From Bacteroidota bacterium (GTDB lineage: Bacteria; Bacteroidota; Bacteroidia; Flavobacteriales_D; Crocinitomicaceae): a stretch of DNA of 14,451 nt. The notes under the pieces are model-generated. The model ran no database searches. It had not been told where the DNA came from and worked only from the letters and a program-made list of their open reading frames with translations. The stretch covers positions 1 to 14,451 of the forward strand of contig VGML01000033.1 of NCBI GenBank assembly GCA_016866415.1, written 5' to 3'. Position numbers and translations under genes: made by a program. Shown piece after piece: positions 8,100 through 14,451 of this stretch. Numbering within the stretch: position 1 is the first letter of the stretch; every line of letters starts with the position of its first letter.

Positions 8100-9190
8100 T
8101 TGACGGCGTTCTTTGGTTTATCTAATTTCAATCGAAGCGAAAAAATATGCGTGTAATAATTTGCAGAAGCGTCACCAAGTCTGGTAAAGGCATAATCAAG
8201 CGAAAAACCTTTGAATCCAAGGCCCATACCTAAATTTGGTTGGAATCCCCAATACTTAGTTTCATCCATGTTAGTGAATTGTTGAATTCCTGAAATACCA
8301 CCTCTTATTTTGACAAAATCTTTGAATCCAACAAAAAATCCAGCGTGTGGGTCGGCAGATACCAAATCGGACTTTAATAAAACGTTTCTTTTTCCATCGG
8401 ATGTTAAATCAACATCCAATTCACCTCCCGCATGAAATCCTTTTGAACCTAAGTCGAATTTCCCAGCTGCTGCTATTATTACGCGGGGCAAAGTTAGCTC
8501 TAAACCATTTTCAGGAATTGCGTTTCCCGTTGAAAGAAATACGTTTTTCGTCTCGTCATCTAATTCAAAAACCCAGGCATTAAATGTAGAAGTCACATCC
8601 CTCGCCATGACACCAAATTTCCAATTTTTTTTCAATTGATATTGCCAACCAGCATCCAAACCAAATCCCCAAGATTTTGCAAAATCACCAACATTTCTGT
8701 ATATGACTTTCATTGTTCCGCCAAGACTCATTCCTGAAACTTTAAGTTTTCTTGCATAAGAAGTTAGAAAGGCATAATCGCCAGCTGTGAATGAACTAAC
8801 ATTGTCATAATTTACTCTGCCATTGTTGTCAATCAGTTGAGTTGTATTCGGGATATCATCAACTCCAAATCGAATAGCGGCAATTCCCAATGTGCTAGAT
8901 TCGTCAATTGAATGAGAAATCCCAAGAAAATCATATTTGGCAATCCCGGCGAAATACTCAGAATGCATGAAGGAAACTTCTAACCATTTATTGCATTGGG
9001 TAAGTCCTGCCGGATTCCAGTAAATAGCATTCATATTATCGATACCTGCAACAACGGCATTACCCATTCCAAATGCATCAGCACCTACACCCAATGAAAG
9101 AAATTCATTTGAATACTTCGGAGCAATGGTACTTTGAGTGAAAGCCATTAATGGAAAAAGGAATAAAATGACGCGAAGTATATTTTTCAT
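8096..9190 (-). CDS. porV2: PorV-family outer-membrane beta-barrel, PorV2 type (T9SS)
   Basis: PorV is a FadL-like 14-strand outer-membrane barrel that collects cargo from the type IX translocon and hands it to PorU, holding the sortase at the surface. The 364-residue product starts with a signal peptide (MKNILRVILFLFPLMAFTQS). The mature N-terminus carries the family hallmark LGVGADAFGMGNAVVAG followed by AIYWNPAGL, and the rest alternates as amphipathic strands rich in glycine and aromatics (for example WGFQPNLGMGLGFKGFSLDY). It ends in a barrel-like FSLRLKL shortly before a basic tail. It is first in a two-gene operon with the C25 protease, and its TGA overlaps the protease ATG (ATGA), so the two are probably made in a fixed ratio. 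PorQ or PorP/SprF homologues are alternatives, but length and the NPAGL block favour PorV. No promoter stands out in its AT-rich leader (9191-9322). Confidence 0.85.
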   Translation of the reverse strand: MKNILRVILFLFPLMAFTQSTIAPKYSNEFLSLGVGADAFGMGNAVVAGIDNMNAIYWNPAGLTQCNKWLEVSFMHSEYFAGIAKYDFLGISHSIDESSTLGIAAIRFGVDDIPNTTQLIDNNGRVNYDNVSSFTAGDYAFLTSYARKLKVSGMSLGGTMKVIYRNVGDFAKSWGFGLDAGWQYQLKKNWKFGVMARDVTSTFNAWVFELDDETKNVFLSTGNAIPENGLELTLPRVIIAAAGKFDLGSKGFHAGGELDVDLTSDGKRNVLLKSDLVSADPHAGFFVGFKDFVKIRGGISGIQQFTNMDETKYWGFQPNLGMGLGFKGFSLDYAFTRLGDASANYYTHIFSLRLKLDKPKNAVK

Positions 9191-9235
9191 GGGTAAATAA
9201 TTTAAAACTTTATAACATTCGCATTGCTAAAAAAT

Positions 9236-9276
9236 TGTGTTCTTTGCACAGATAATCCCTTCGAATTGTAAATTTA
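9236..9276 (+). promoter_or_regulatory. Candidate promoter for the polyprenyl synthase operon, overlapped by an inverted repeat
   Basis: TTTG (9243-9246) and TAAATTTA (9269-9276, last base off TAnnTTTG) are 22 bp apart, acceptable for flavobacterial promoters, and would give a leader of about 40 nt before the ATG at 9323. The -33 box lies inside a short inverted repeat, TGTG (9236-9239) and CACA (9247-9250). The 132-bp gap also has to serve the divergent porV2 gene, for which I see no convincing box. Confidence 0.28.
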
Positions 9277-9322
9277 AGTCAAAAAGAGAAAATAATTATC
9301 ATAATTTATTTAAAATTGCGTT

Positions 9323-10294
9323 ATGCTAACCATCAAAGAAATCACGGCTCCAATCGAAGTTGAATTGAAACAATTCGAAGGACATTTTCGAGACATCATG
9401 CGTTCGGATGTTTCTTTGCTAGATAAGGTTACACATTACATTGTCAAACGAAAAGGAAAGCAAATGCGACCGATGTTCGTTTTCCTTACGGCTAAATTAC
9501 TTGGGGATGTCAATGTGACAACTTTTGACGCCGCATCTCTTGTTGAGCTTTTGCATACGGCAACTCTGGTCCACGATGATGTCGTGGATGACGCGAACGA
9601 ACGCCGGGGTTTCTTTTCTGTGAATGCACTCTGGAAAAATAAAATTGCCGTTTTGGTTGGTGATTATATGCTTTCACGTATTTTGCTACTCTCCATTGAA
9701 AAAAACAACACGGATTTGCTTGGAGTTGTTGCCAGAGCAGTGCGTGAAATGAGTGAAGGGGAACTTCTTCAAATTGAAAAAGCGCGACAACTGGACATTA
9801 CTGAAGAGGTATACTTTGATGTCATTCGCAAGAAAACCGCATCTTTGATTTCAACTTGTTGCGAAGCAGGAGCAATTAGTGTAAATGCGTTGGAACATCG
9901 GAATCGAATGAAGGAATTTGGGGAAATGGTTGGTATGGCATTTCAGATTAAAGACGATATTTTTGATTATGGTTCTCCAGGGAACATCGGCAAGCCAACT
10001 GGTATCGATATCCGAGAACAAAAAATGACGTTACCTTTGATTTACTCATTGAATCATGCAGAAAAGTCTGTGCGCTCAGAATTAATGAATATTGTTAAAA
10101 ATCACAATTCAAATTCCAAGAAAATAGCTTATGCTGTTGATTTGGTAATTCAAAATGGAGGCATAGAATACGCATTTAAAAAAATGAACGAGTATGCTCA
10201 AAAGGCGATTGAGTTAATCGAACCTCTTCCTGACTGTGAAGCCAAAGAATCACTTATCGGATTGGTTTATTACACAATAAACAGAGATAAATAA
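9323..10294 (+). CDS. Long-chain trans-polyprenyl diphosphate synthase
   Basis: The 323-residue cytosolic enzyme condenses isopentenyl diphosphate onto an allylic primer. The family landmarks are all present: KGKQMRP (44-50), the first Asp-rich motif DDVVD (85-89) in LLHTATLVHDDVVDDANERRG, GDYMLSR, EGELLQI, KKTASLI, and the second Asp-rich motif DDIFD (211-215) with FQIKDDIFDY, then GKPTGIDIREQKMTLP. The residue five before the first motif is alanine (A80) rather than an aromatic, which in this family favours long products. It is therefore more like octaprenyl/heptaprenyl (menaquinone side-chain) synthases than farnesyl or geranylgeranyl synthases; the exact length cannot be read. It heads a tight cluster with the lipoprotein, dnaG and mscS. 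Confidence 0.92.
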   Translation: MLTIKEITAPIEVELKQFEGHFRDIMRSDVSLLDKVTHYIVKRKGKQMRPMFVFLTAKLLGDVNVTTFDAASLVELLHTATLVHDDVVDDANERRGFFSVNALWKNKIAVLVGDYMLSRILLLSIEKNNTDLLGVVARAVREMSEGELLQIEKARQLDITEEVYFDVIRKKTASLISTCCEAGAISVNALEHRNRMKEFGEMVGMAFQIKDDIFDYGSPGNIGKPTGIDIREQKMTLPLIYSLNHAEKSVRSELMNIVKNHNSNSKKIAYAVDLVIQNGGIEYAFKKMNEYAQKAIELIEPLPDCEAKESLIGLVYYTINRDK

Positions 10295-10301
10295 CCTAAA
10301 A

Positions 10302-10718
10302 ATGAAACGAAATTTATTTTTTTCGCTAGCGACAATTTTATTCTTCACCTTATTTTCTTGCGGTTCGGGTGATGAAAAGGTTCAAAATGAGATAAAACCA
10401 GAAAAGTTAGTTGAAATCAAGAATGGCAAGTACACAGAATGGTATCCTGGAAAGAAACAAATCAAATTTCAGGGAATGATTAAAAAGAGTGGAAAGCGTG
10501 ATGGTAAATGGGTTTATTACTCTGAAAAGGGAACGGAGCTTTCATTTACGATTTATGAAAATGGAATCAAACAAGGGCATACAGTTGTGAAATATCCGAA
10601 TGGAGCCATTCGTTATCGGGGTGAATACAAAGACGATAAAATAGTAGGATTGTGGACTACATATGATCCAAAAGGAAAAATTATTTCTGAAAAAGATTAC
10701 GGCTATCCTACTGAATGA
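10302..10718 (+). CDS. YwqK/MORN-like repeat lipoprotein
   Basis: The 138-residue product has a lipoprotein signal (MKRNLFFSLATILFFTLFSC, lipobox LFSC with the acylated C20). Behind the cysteine, GSGDEK includes an acidic pair like the export signals that direct some Bacteroidota lipoproteins to the outer surface, though the match is loose. The rest is built of short repeats of the YwqK/MORN type: NGKYTEWYP (41-49), GKRDGKWVYYSEKG (64-77), YPNGAIRYRGEYKDDKIVG (98-116) and LWTTYDPKGKI (118-127). These families are often labelled antitoxins from one named relative, but no toxin lies nearby, so that label should not be read as function. The gene follows the polyprenyl synthase by 7 bp and its TGA overlaps the dnaG ATG (ATGA). 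Function is unknown. Confidence 0.8.
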   Translation: MKRNLFFSLATILFFTLFSCGSGDEKVQNEIKPEKLVEIKNGKYTEWYPGKKQIKFQGMIKKSGKRDGKWVYYSEKGTELSFTIYENGIKQGHTVVKYPNGAIRYRGEYKDDKIVGLWTTYDPKGKIISEKDYGYPTE

Positions 10719-12667
10719 GTAAAATACCTTCACATATCATTGATCAAATTATGCAATCATCTCGAATTGAAGAGGTAATTGGCGACTTTGTTCAATTGAA
10801 AAGAGCTGGTTCAAATTTAAAAGGCTTGAGCCCATTTACGGATGAAAAAACGCCCTCGTTTATCGTATCACCTGCCAAGCAAATTTTTAAGTGTTTTTCA
10901 ACTGGGAAGGGTGGGACAGTTGTTACTTTTTTGATGGAAAAAGAACATTTTTCTTATCCTGAGGCATTACGTTGGTTAGCAAATCGATACAATATTGAAA
11001 TTCCTGCGGAAACAGCTCCTACAGCAGAAGAAATTGCCGATAAGAATGAACGAGATAGTCTTTTCATAATTAACGAATTTGCCAAGAGTCACTTCATCCA
11101 TAATTTAATGGAAACAGATGAAGGGAAGGCTGTGGGTCTAACTTATTTCGAGGAGCGTGGCTTTAGAAAGGATATTGTAGAGAAATTTCAGCTGGGCTAC
11201 TGCTTGAATGTAAATGATGATTTTACGAAAAACGCCCTTGAAAAAGGATACAAGCTCGAATATTTAGAGAAAGTTGGTCTAACTAAATCCAAGGATGATC
11301 GCCAATTTGATTTTTTCCGAGGGCGAGTCATGTTTCCCATACAAAGCATTACTGGCCGCGTTTTAGGATTTGGCGGGAGAACACTTTTCACAGACAAGAA
11401 AATTGCTAAATACTTCAATTCACCTGAAAGTATCATTTACAACAAAAGTGAAATTCTCTATGGCTTGTTTTTCGCAAAAGGAACCATTGTAAAGTACGAG
11501 GAGTGTTTTCTTTGCGAAGGTTACACAGATGTCATTAGCATGCATCAAGCTGGAATTGAAAACGTTGTTTCATCATCTGGCACTTCGTTGACGAAAGAGC
11601 AAGTGAAGTTGGTTAAGCGTTATACGCAGAATCTCACAATTCTTTATGATGGTGATGCAGCGGGAATCAAGGCTTCATTTCGAGGAATTGATTTGATTTT
11701 AGAAGAGGGGATGAATGTAAAAGTGGTTCTTTTTCCCGATGGTGAAGACCCGGATTCCTTTTCAAAAAAGACAAGTTCAACCGAGCTGGAACAATACATC
11801 AAAGACCATCGCCAAGATTTCATAACGTTCAAGGCTTCGATTTTATTAAAAGAGAATGGAAATGATCCTTTAAAAAAGTCAGAACTTATCCGCGACATAG
11901 TTCAATCTGTTTCGTTGATTCCTGATCAAATTACACGATCAGTATATGTTCAAGAAATTGCCCGTCAATTTGAAATAAACGAGTCAATTATCAGCAATGA
12001 ATTAATAAAGATTAGAAAAAATACCATTGCTAGACAAATTCAGGAACCTGAAATGAAAGAGGTTCAAGTTGAAAAACAAGATTTAATTGCCCCAACACAG
12101 CTTGAATTTGAAGAGAAAACTGATTATTTGCACGAGGAGGAATTAATTCGCTTACTGTTGCGTTTTGGAACACGAGAAATCAGTGTGGCTAGTGATGACA
12201 AACAAGAACAATCTACGAGTATCATAGAATTGATTATCAATGAAGTATTAACGGACGATTTGGATTTTAAACATCCTGTTTACAACCGTATTTTTCAGTT
12301 TTTTGTAGATGGAATTAGAGAAAATGTACTTTATTCTTCCTCCTATTTCAAGCGTTTGGAGGATCAAGAAATTGTAACTTTTGTTTCTGATTTAGAAAGT
12401 CGTGAAATCGAACTTAGTCATAACTGGATTCATCACCACGGTATTTTTACGAAATCAGAAAGTGATAATTTGTACCCAACAATAATGAACGGAATCTACA
12501 ACTTTAAATATCACAAGGTTGAAGAACGTCTAAATGAAATAAAGAAATCGTTTAAAACAACAGAATTGTCAGATGAAGATGTTCTTTTAGCACTCTCCGA
12601 ACAAATGGCCTTGGAAAAAGTGAAAAAAATTCTTTCTGAAAAACTAGGTCGAATCATTCTCAAATAA
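10715..12667 (+). CDS. dnaG: DNA primase with degenerate zinc-binding domain
   Basis: DnaG makes RNA primers for replication and works with the DnaB helicase. The 650-residue product has the usual order: CHC2-type N-terminal domain (about 1-98), TOPRIM catalytic core (about 110-430) and a C-terminal helicase-binding domain (about 470-650). Core landmarks include FFRGRVMFPI (200-209), EGYTDV (E268) and YDGDAAG (D312, D314), the metal-binding acids. In the N-terminal domain the four zinc positions (39, 42, 60, 63) read Ser, Thr, Cys, Thr in GLSPFTDEKTPSF and KCFSTGKGG, so three of the four expected ligands are gone while the surrounding fold residues stay. Similar loss appears in other flavobacterial primases, as I recall the family. 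The start is the ATG in the ATGA overlap with the lipoprotein gene; mscS follows after 2 bp. It is not in the rpsU-dnaG-rpoD arrangement of enterobacteria. Confidence 0.97.
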   Translation: MSKIPSHIIDQIMQSSRIEEVIGDFVQLKRAGSNLKGLSPFTDEKTPSFIVSPAKQIFKCFSTGKGGTVVTFLMEKEHFSYPEALRWLANRYNIEIPAETAPTAEEIADKNERDSLFIINEFAKSHFIHNLMETDEGKAVGLTYFEERGFRKDIVEKFQLGYCLNVNDDFTKNALEKGYKLEYLEKVGLTKSKDDRQFDFFRGRVMFPIQSITGRVLGFGGRTLFTDKKIAKYFNSPESIIYNKSEILYGLFFAKGTIVKYEECFLCEGYTDVISMHQAGIENVVSSSGTSLTKEQVKLVKRYTQNLTILYDGDAAGIKASFRGIDLILEEGMNVKVVLFPDGEDPDSFSKKTSSTELEQYIKDHRQDFITFKASILLKENGNDPLKKSELIRDIVQSVSLIPDQITRSVYVQEIARQFEINESIISNELIKIRKNTIARQIQEPEMKEVQVEKQDLIAPTQLEFEEKTDYLHEEELIRLLLRFGTREISVASDDKQEQSTSIIELIINEVLTDDLDFKHPVYNRIFQFFVDGIRENVLYSSSYFKRLEDQEIVTFVSDLESREIELSHNWIHHHGIFTKSESDNLYPTIMNGIYNFKYHKVEERLNEIKKSFKTTELSDEDVLLALSEQMALEKVKKILSEKLGRIILK

Positions 12668-12669
12668 CT

Positions 12670-13803
12670 ATGCTGAGTAATACACTTTTTAATATTGGCC
12701 CCTTCAACATTTGCCTTTGGAATATTTTCTTTGTTTTAATCATCTTTTTGATAGCTGCTATTTTAAGACGAATTATTCTGAGGTTGCTAAGGAAATACGC
12801 GAAATCAGCAAATATTATCATTGAAGGTCGGAGGGTGACTTGGCTCAAAATGATAAGTCAAAGTGTTTATCTAGTTGCCATATACGTCGCCGTCCTTAGC
12901 TTTAAATTCAACAACAAAGACATCACATTTGCTGATTTATTCAAAGTAAGATTGATTGATTTACACAATTTTAAGTTAGATTTTGCTGATTTGTTGGTGA
13001 TTGTATCTGTGTTTTTTGGAGCAAGAATCTTAGTTAGCTTTTCTACTTTGCTTATTTCAAGACGCTTTCAACGTAGTAAAAACTATGACAAGGCTACAGA
13101 GTTCATTTATGTGCAGATTGCCAAGTATTTCATTTATATTTTCTCGATTTTTTTCTGCTTTCAATTATTAAACATAACATCGCTTTTACTCGGAGGCTCT
13201 GCAGCAATTTTAGTTGGAATTGGTTTCGGAATTCAAGATGTGTTCAAGGATTTTGTTGCCGGTTTTGTATTGCTATTCGAAGCGAAATTGCGAGTAGGTG
13301 ATGTCGTTGAAATAACACCTGTTTCAAAAGCTGGTTCGAAGTCGACAGAAACCATTGTTGCTAAAATTCTAAAAATAAATTTACGAACCACTGAAATTCA
13401 AACGCGAGAAGGAAACATCTTGATTATTCCAAATACCCGTTTAACGCAAGAACAAGTTGAAAATTGGAGTCATGGTTCTGAACTAACCCGTTTTACGATT
13501 AAAGTAACTGTTGAATACGGATCGAACACAGAAATAATTCAGAGTTTATTGAAGCAAGCAGCATTGGCGCATCCGAATGTAAATAAAAATGAACCTGTAT
13601 TTGTTCGCCTCGCTGATTTTGCTGACAATGGCCTGGATTTAGAGTTAATCTTTTGGGCCGATCAAAGTTGGGACATCAACAATTATAAATCTGAAATTCG
13701 TTTTGAAATAGATCGTCTTTTTAGAGAGTATAAAATTAAAATTCCTTACCCACAACGCGTGATGCATGTGATGCACGAAACCAAACCATCAAGCCAACAA
13801 TAG
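12670..13803 (+). CDS. MscS-family mechanosensitive ion channel
   Basis: This 377-residue inner-membrane channel would open under membrane tension to release solutes in osmotic downshock. Hydrophobic segments lie at about 14-33, 63-80, 107-130 and 151-170, followed by the pore-lining helix (about 172-202) with GGSAAILVGIGFGIQDVFKD and then FVAGFVLLFE, the MscS signature. The soluble part starts with LRVGDVVEI and continues through NLRTTEIQTREGNILIIPN and VENWS, and ends with IPYPQR, a conserved C-terminal motif. Between VGDVVEI and NLRTT there is an extra stretch of about a dozen residues (PVSKAGSKSTET) where most relatives have a tight turn. It has more membrane helices than the small three-helix E. 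coli MscS. It sits 2 bp after dnaG. Its last 15 bases overlap the 3' end of pdxJ on the other strand. Confidence 0.93.
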   Translation: MLSNTLFNIGPFNICLWNIFFVLIIFLIAAILRRIILRLLRKYAKSANIIIEGRRVTWLKMISQSVYLVAIYVAVLSFKFNNKDITFADLFKVRLIDLHNFKLDFADLLVIVSVFFGARILVSFSTLLISRRFQRSKNYDKATEFIYVQIAKYFIYIFSIFFCFQLLNITSLLLGGSAAILVGIGFGIQDVFKDFVAGFVLLFEAKLRVGDVVEITPVSKAGSKSTETIVAKILKINLRTTEIQTREGNILIIPNTRLTQEQVENWSHGSELTRFTIKVTVEYGSNTEIIQSLLKQAALAHPNVNKNEPVFVRLADFADNGLDLELIFWADQSWDINNYKSEIRFEIDRLFREYKIKIPYPQRVMHVMHETKPSSQQ

Positions 13804-14451
13804 CTTGTAACGCTGAATCGTATTTTCAATTCCCAAATACAAAGCATCCGAAATAATCGCATGACCAATGGAAACTTCCGCTAAAAAAGGAATTTTGGAC
13901 TTGAAAAATTTTAAATTTTCCTGATTCAAATCATGTCCTGCATTAATTCCTAATCCCAATTTGTGAGCAACCTCAGCAGCATGGACGTAATCGAAAATCG
14001 CTTTTTCTCGATCAGTAGAATAATGCTCGGCGTAAGGCCCAGTGTAAAACTCGATACGGTGAACTCCAATTTTTTTTGCGTATTCAATCATTTCTAGGTC
14101 CGGTTCAATGAAAATAGAGGAACGAGCGCCGTGTGAATGAATTTCATTGCAAGTTTCCTTCAAAAAATCAAAATATTCTTTTGTGTTCCAGCCGGCATTC
14201 GAGGTTAGAACTCCAGGTGGATCGGGAACTAGAGTCGCTTGTTCGGGTTTTAAATCTGCAATGAGCTTCATGTAACGCTCGTCCGGGTAACCTTCAATGT
14301 TAAATTCAGTTTTTACAGCTTCTTTCAAGTCGTAAACATCTTTTGTAGTAATATGACGCTCATCCGGACGTGGATGCACCGTAATTCCATCAGCGCCAAA
14401 TCGCTCACAATCAATTGCAAATTGCACTACGTCCGGAGCATTTCCTCCTCT
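13789..14451 (-). CDS. pdxJ: Pyridoxine 5'-phosphate synthase, missing its N-terminus (runs off the right edge)
   Basis: PdxJ joins 3-amino-2-oxopropyl phosphate with deoxyxylulose 5-phosphate to make pyridoxine 5'-phosphate in the DXP-dependent route to vitamin B6. The 220 codons visible are open to the window edge and begin RGGNAPDVV, a conserved segment near residue 20, so about 15-20 residues are missing. A GTG at 14427 lies inside this conserved block and is not the start. Family residues are in place: GITVHPRPDERH, NIEGYPDERYM, VPDPPGVLTSNAGW, IEFYTGPYAEHY, GINAGHDLNQENL (with the active-site histidine) and EVSIGHAIISDALYLG. The protein is a TIM barrel that forms octamers in known relatives. 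The stop codon lies inside the tail of the convergent mscS gene. Confidence 0.96.
   Translation of the reverse strand, partial: RGGNAPDVVQFAIDCERFGADGITVHPRPDERHITTKDVYDLKEAVKTEFNIEGYPDERYMKLIADLKPEQATLVPDPPGVLTSNAGWNTKEYFDFLKETCNEIHSHGARSSIFIEPDLEMIEYAKKIGVHRIEFYTGPYAEHYSTDREKAIFDYVHAAEVAHKLGLGINAGHDLNQENLKFFKSKIPFLAEVSIGHAIISDALYLGIENTIQRYKLLLA

Noticed and set aside
10302..10718. Toxin-antitoxin module containing the YwqK-like protein
   Set aside because: No toxin-like gene is adjacent; the neighbours are polyprenyl synthase and dnaG, and the protein is a predicted lipoprotein.
11197..12848. Small minus-strand open frames within dnaG and mscS
   Set aside because: Antisense shadows of well-identified genes, with low-complexity translations and no family resemblance.
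13790..13807. CAAGC/GCTTG stem as a bidirectional terminator
   Set aside because: Only 5 bp with an 8-nt loop and no T-run on either side.
14425..14427. GTG as the start of pdxJ
   Set aside because: The frame stays open to the window edge and the residues before it (RGGNAPDV) are conserved PdxJ sequence, so the gene is cut by the window and does not start here.

Overview
This window looks like chromosomal DNA from a member of the Bacteroidota, most likely the Flavobacteriales (Crocinitomicaceae/Cryomorphaceae-like). The evidence is the AT-rich base composition, Bacteroidota-style promoter boxes (TAnnTTTG), weak Shine-Dalgarno sites, type IX secretion (T9SS) proteins with a C-terminal sorting-like domain, a DnaG primase with a degenerate zinc site, and a YwqK/MORN-type lipoprotein. 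I see no rRNA, tRNA, CRISPR, insertion sequence or prophage. This is a core-genome region, tightly packed, with no gene-free stretch over 300 bases.

Layout. The left edge (1-511, minus) is the 5' part of carB, the large subunit of carbamoyl-phosphate synthase. A 258-bp divergent intergenic region (512-769) holds candidate promoters for both sides, and a 12-bp perfect palindrome sits in the spacer of the rightward one. Next come an LpxD-family left-handed beta-helix acyltransferase (770-1690, plus) and a GAF-like/SpoIIE-type PP2C phosphatase (1692-2915, plus) separated by 1 bp. Only 3 bp separate the phosphatase stop from the stop of a convergent two-gene operon. That operon (9190 down to 2919, minus) encodes a PorV-family outer-membrane barrel and a 1726-residue gingipain-type (C25) protease with a T9SS-like C-terminus. 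I call the pair PorV2/PorU2, a second sortase/carrier set of the type IX system. The two genes overlap by 4 bp (ATGA).

Divergent from that operon is a compact plus-strand cluster: a long-chain polyprenyl diphosphate synthase (9323-10294), a small YwqK/MORN-like lipoprotein (10302-10718), DNA primase dnaG (10715-12667) and an MscS-type mechanosensitive channel (12670-13803). The gaps are 7, -4 and 2 bp, so they are probably one transcript. The right edge (13789-14451, minus) is pdxJ, missing its N-terminus, and it overlaps the channel gene tail-to-tail by 15 bp.

The theme is envelope plus housekeeping: lipid A or related acylation, T9SS surface-protein processing, quinone side-chain or lipid-carrier synthesis, osmotic safety valve, replication primase, and two biosynthetic enzymes (carbamoyl phosphate, vitamin B6). 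The most notable points are the paired PorV2/PorU2 locus, the primase that has lost three of the four CHC2 zinc ligands, and the operator-like palindrome inside a candidate promoter. I found no wholly unknown multi-gene system.
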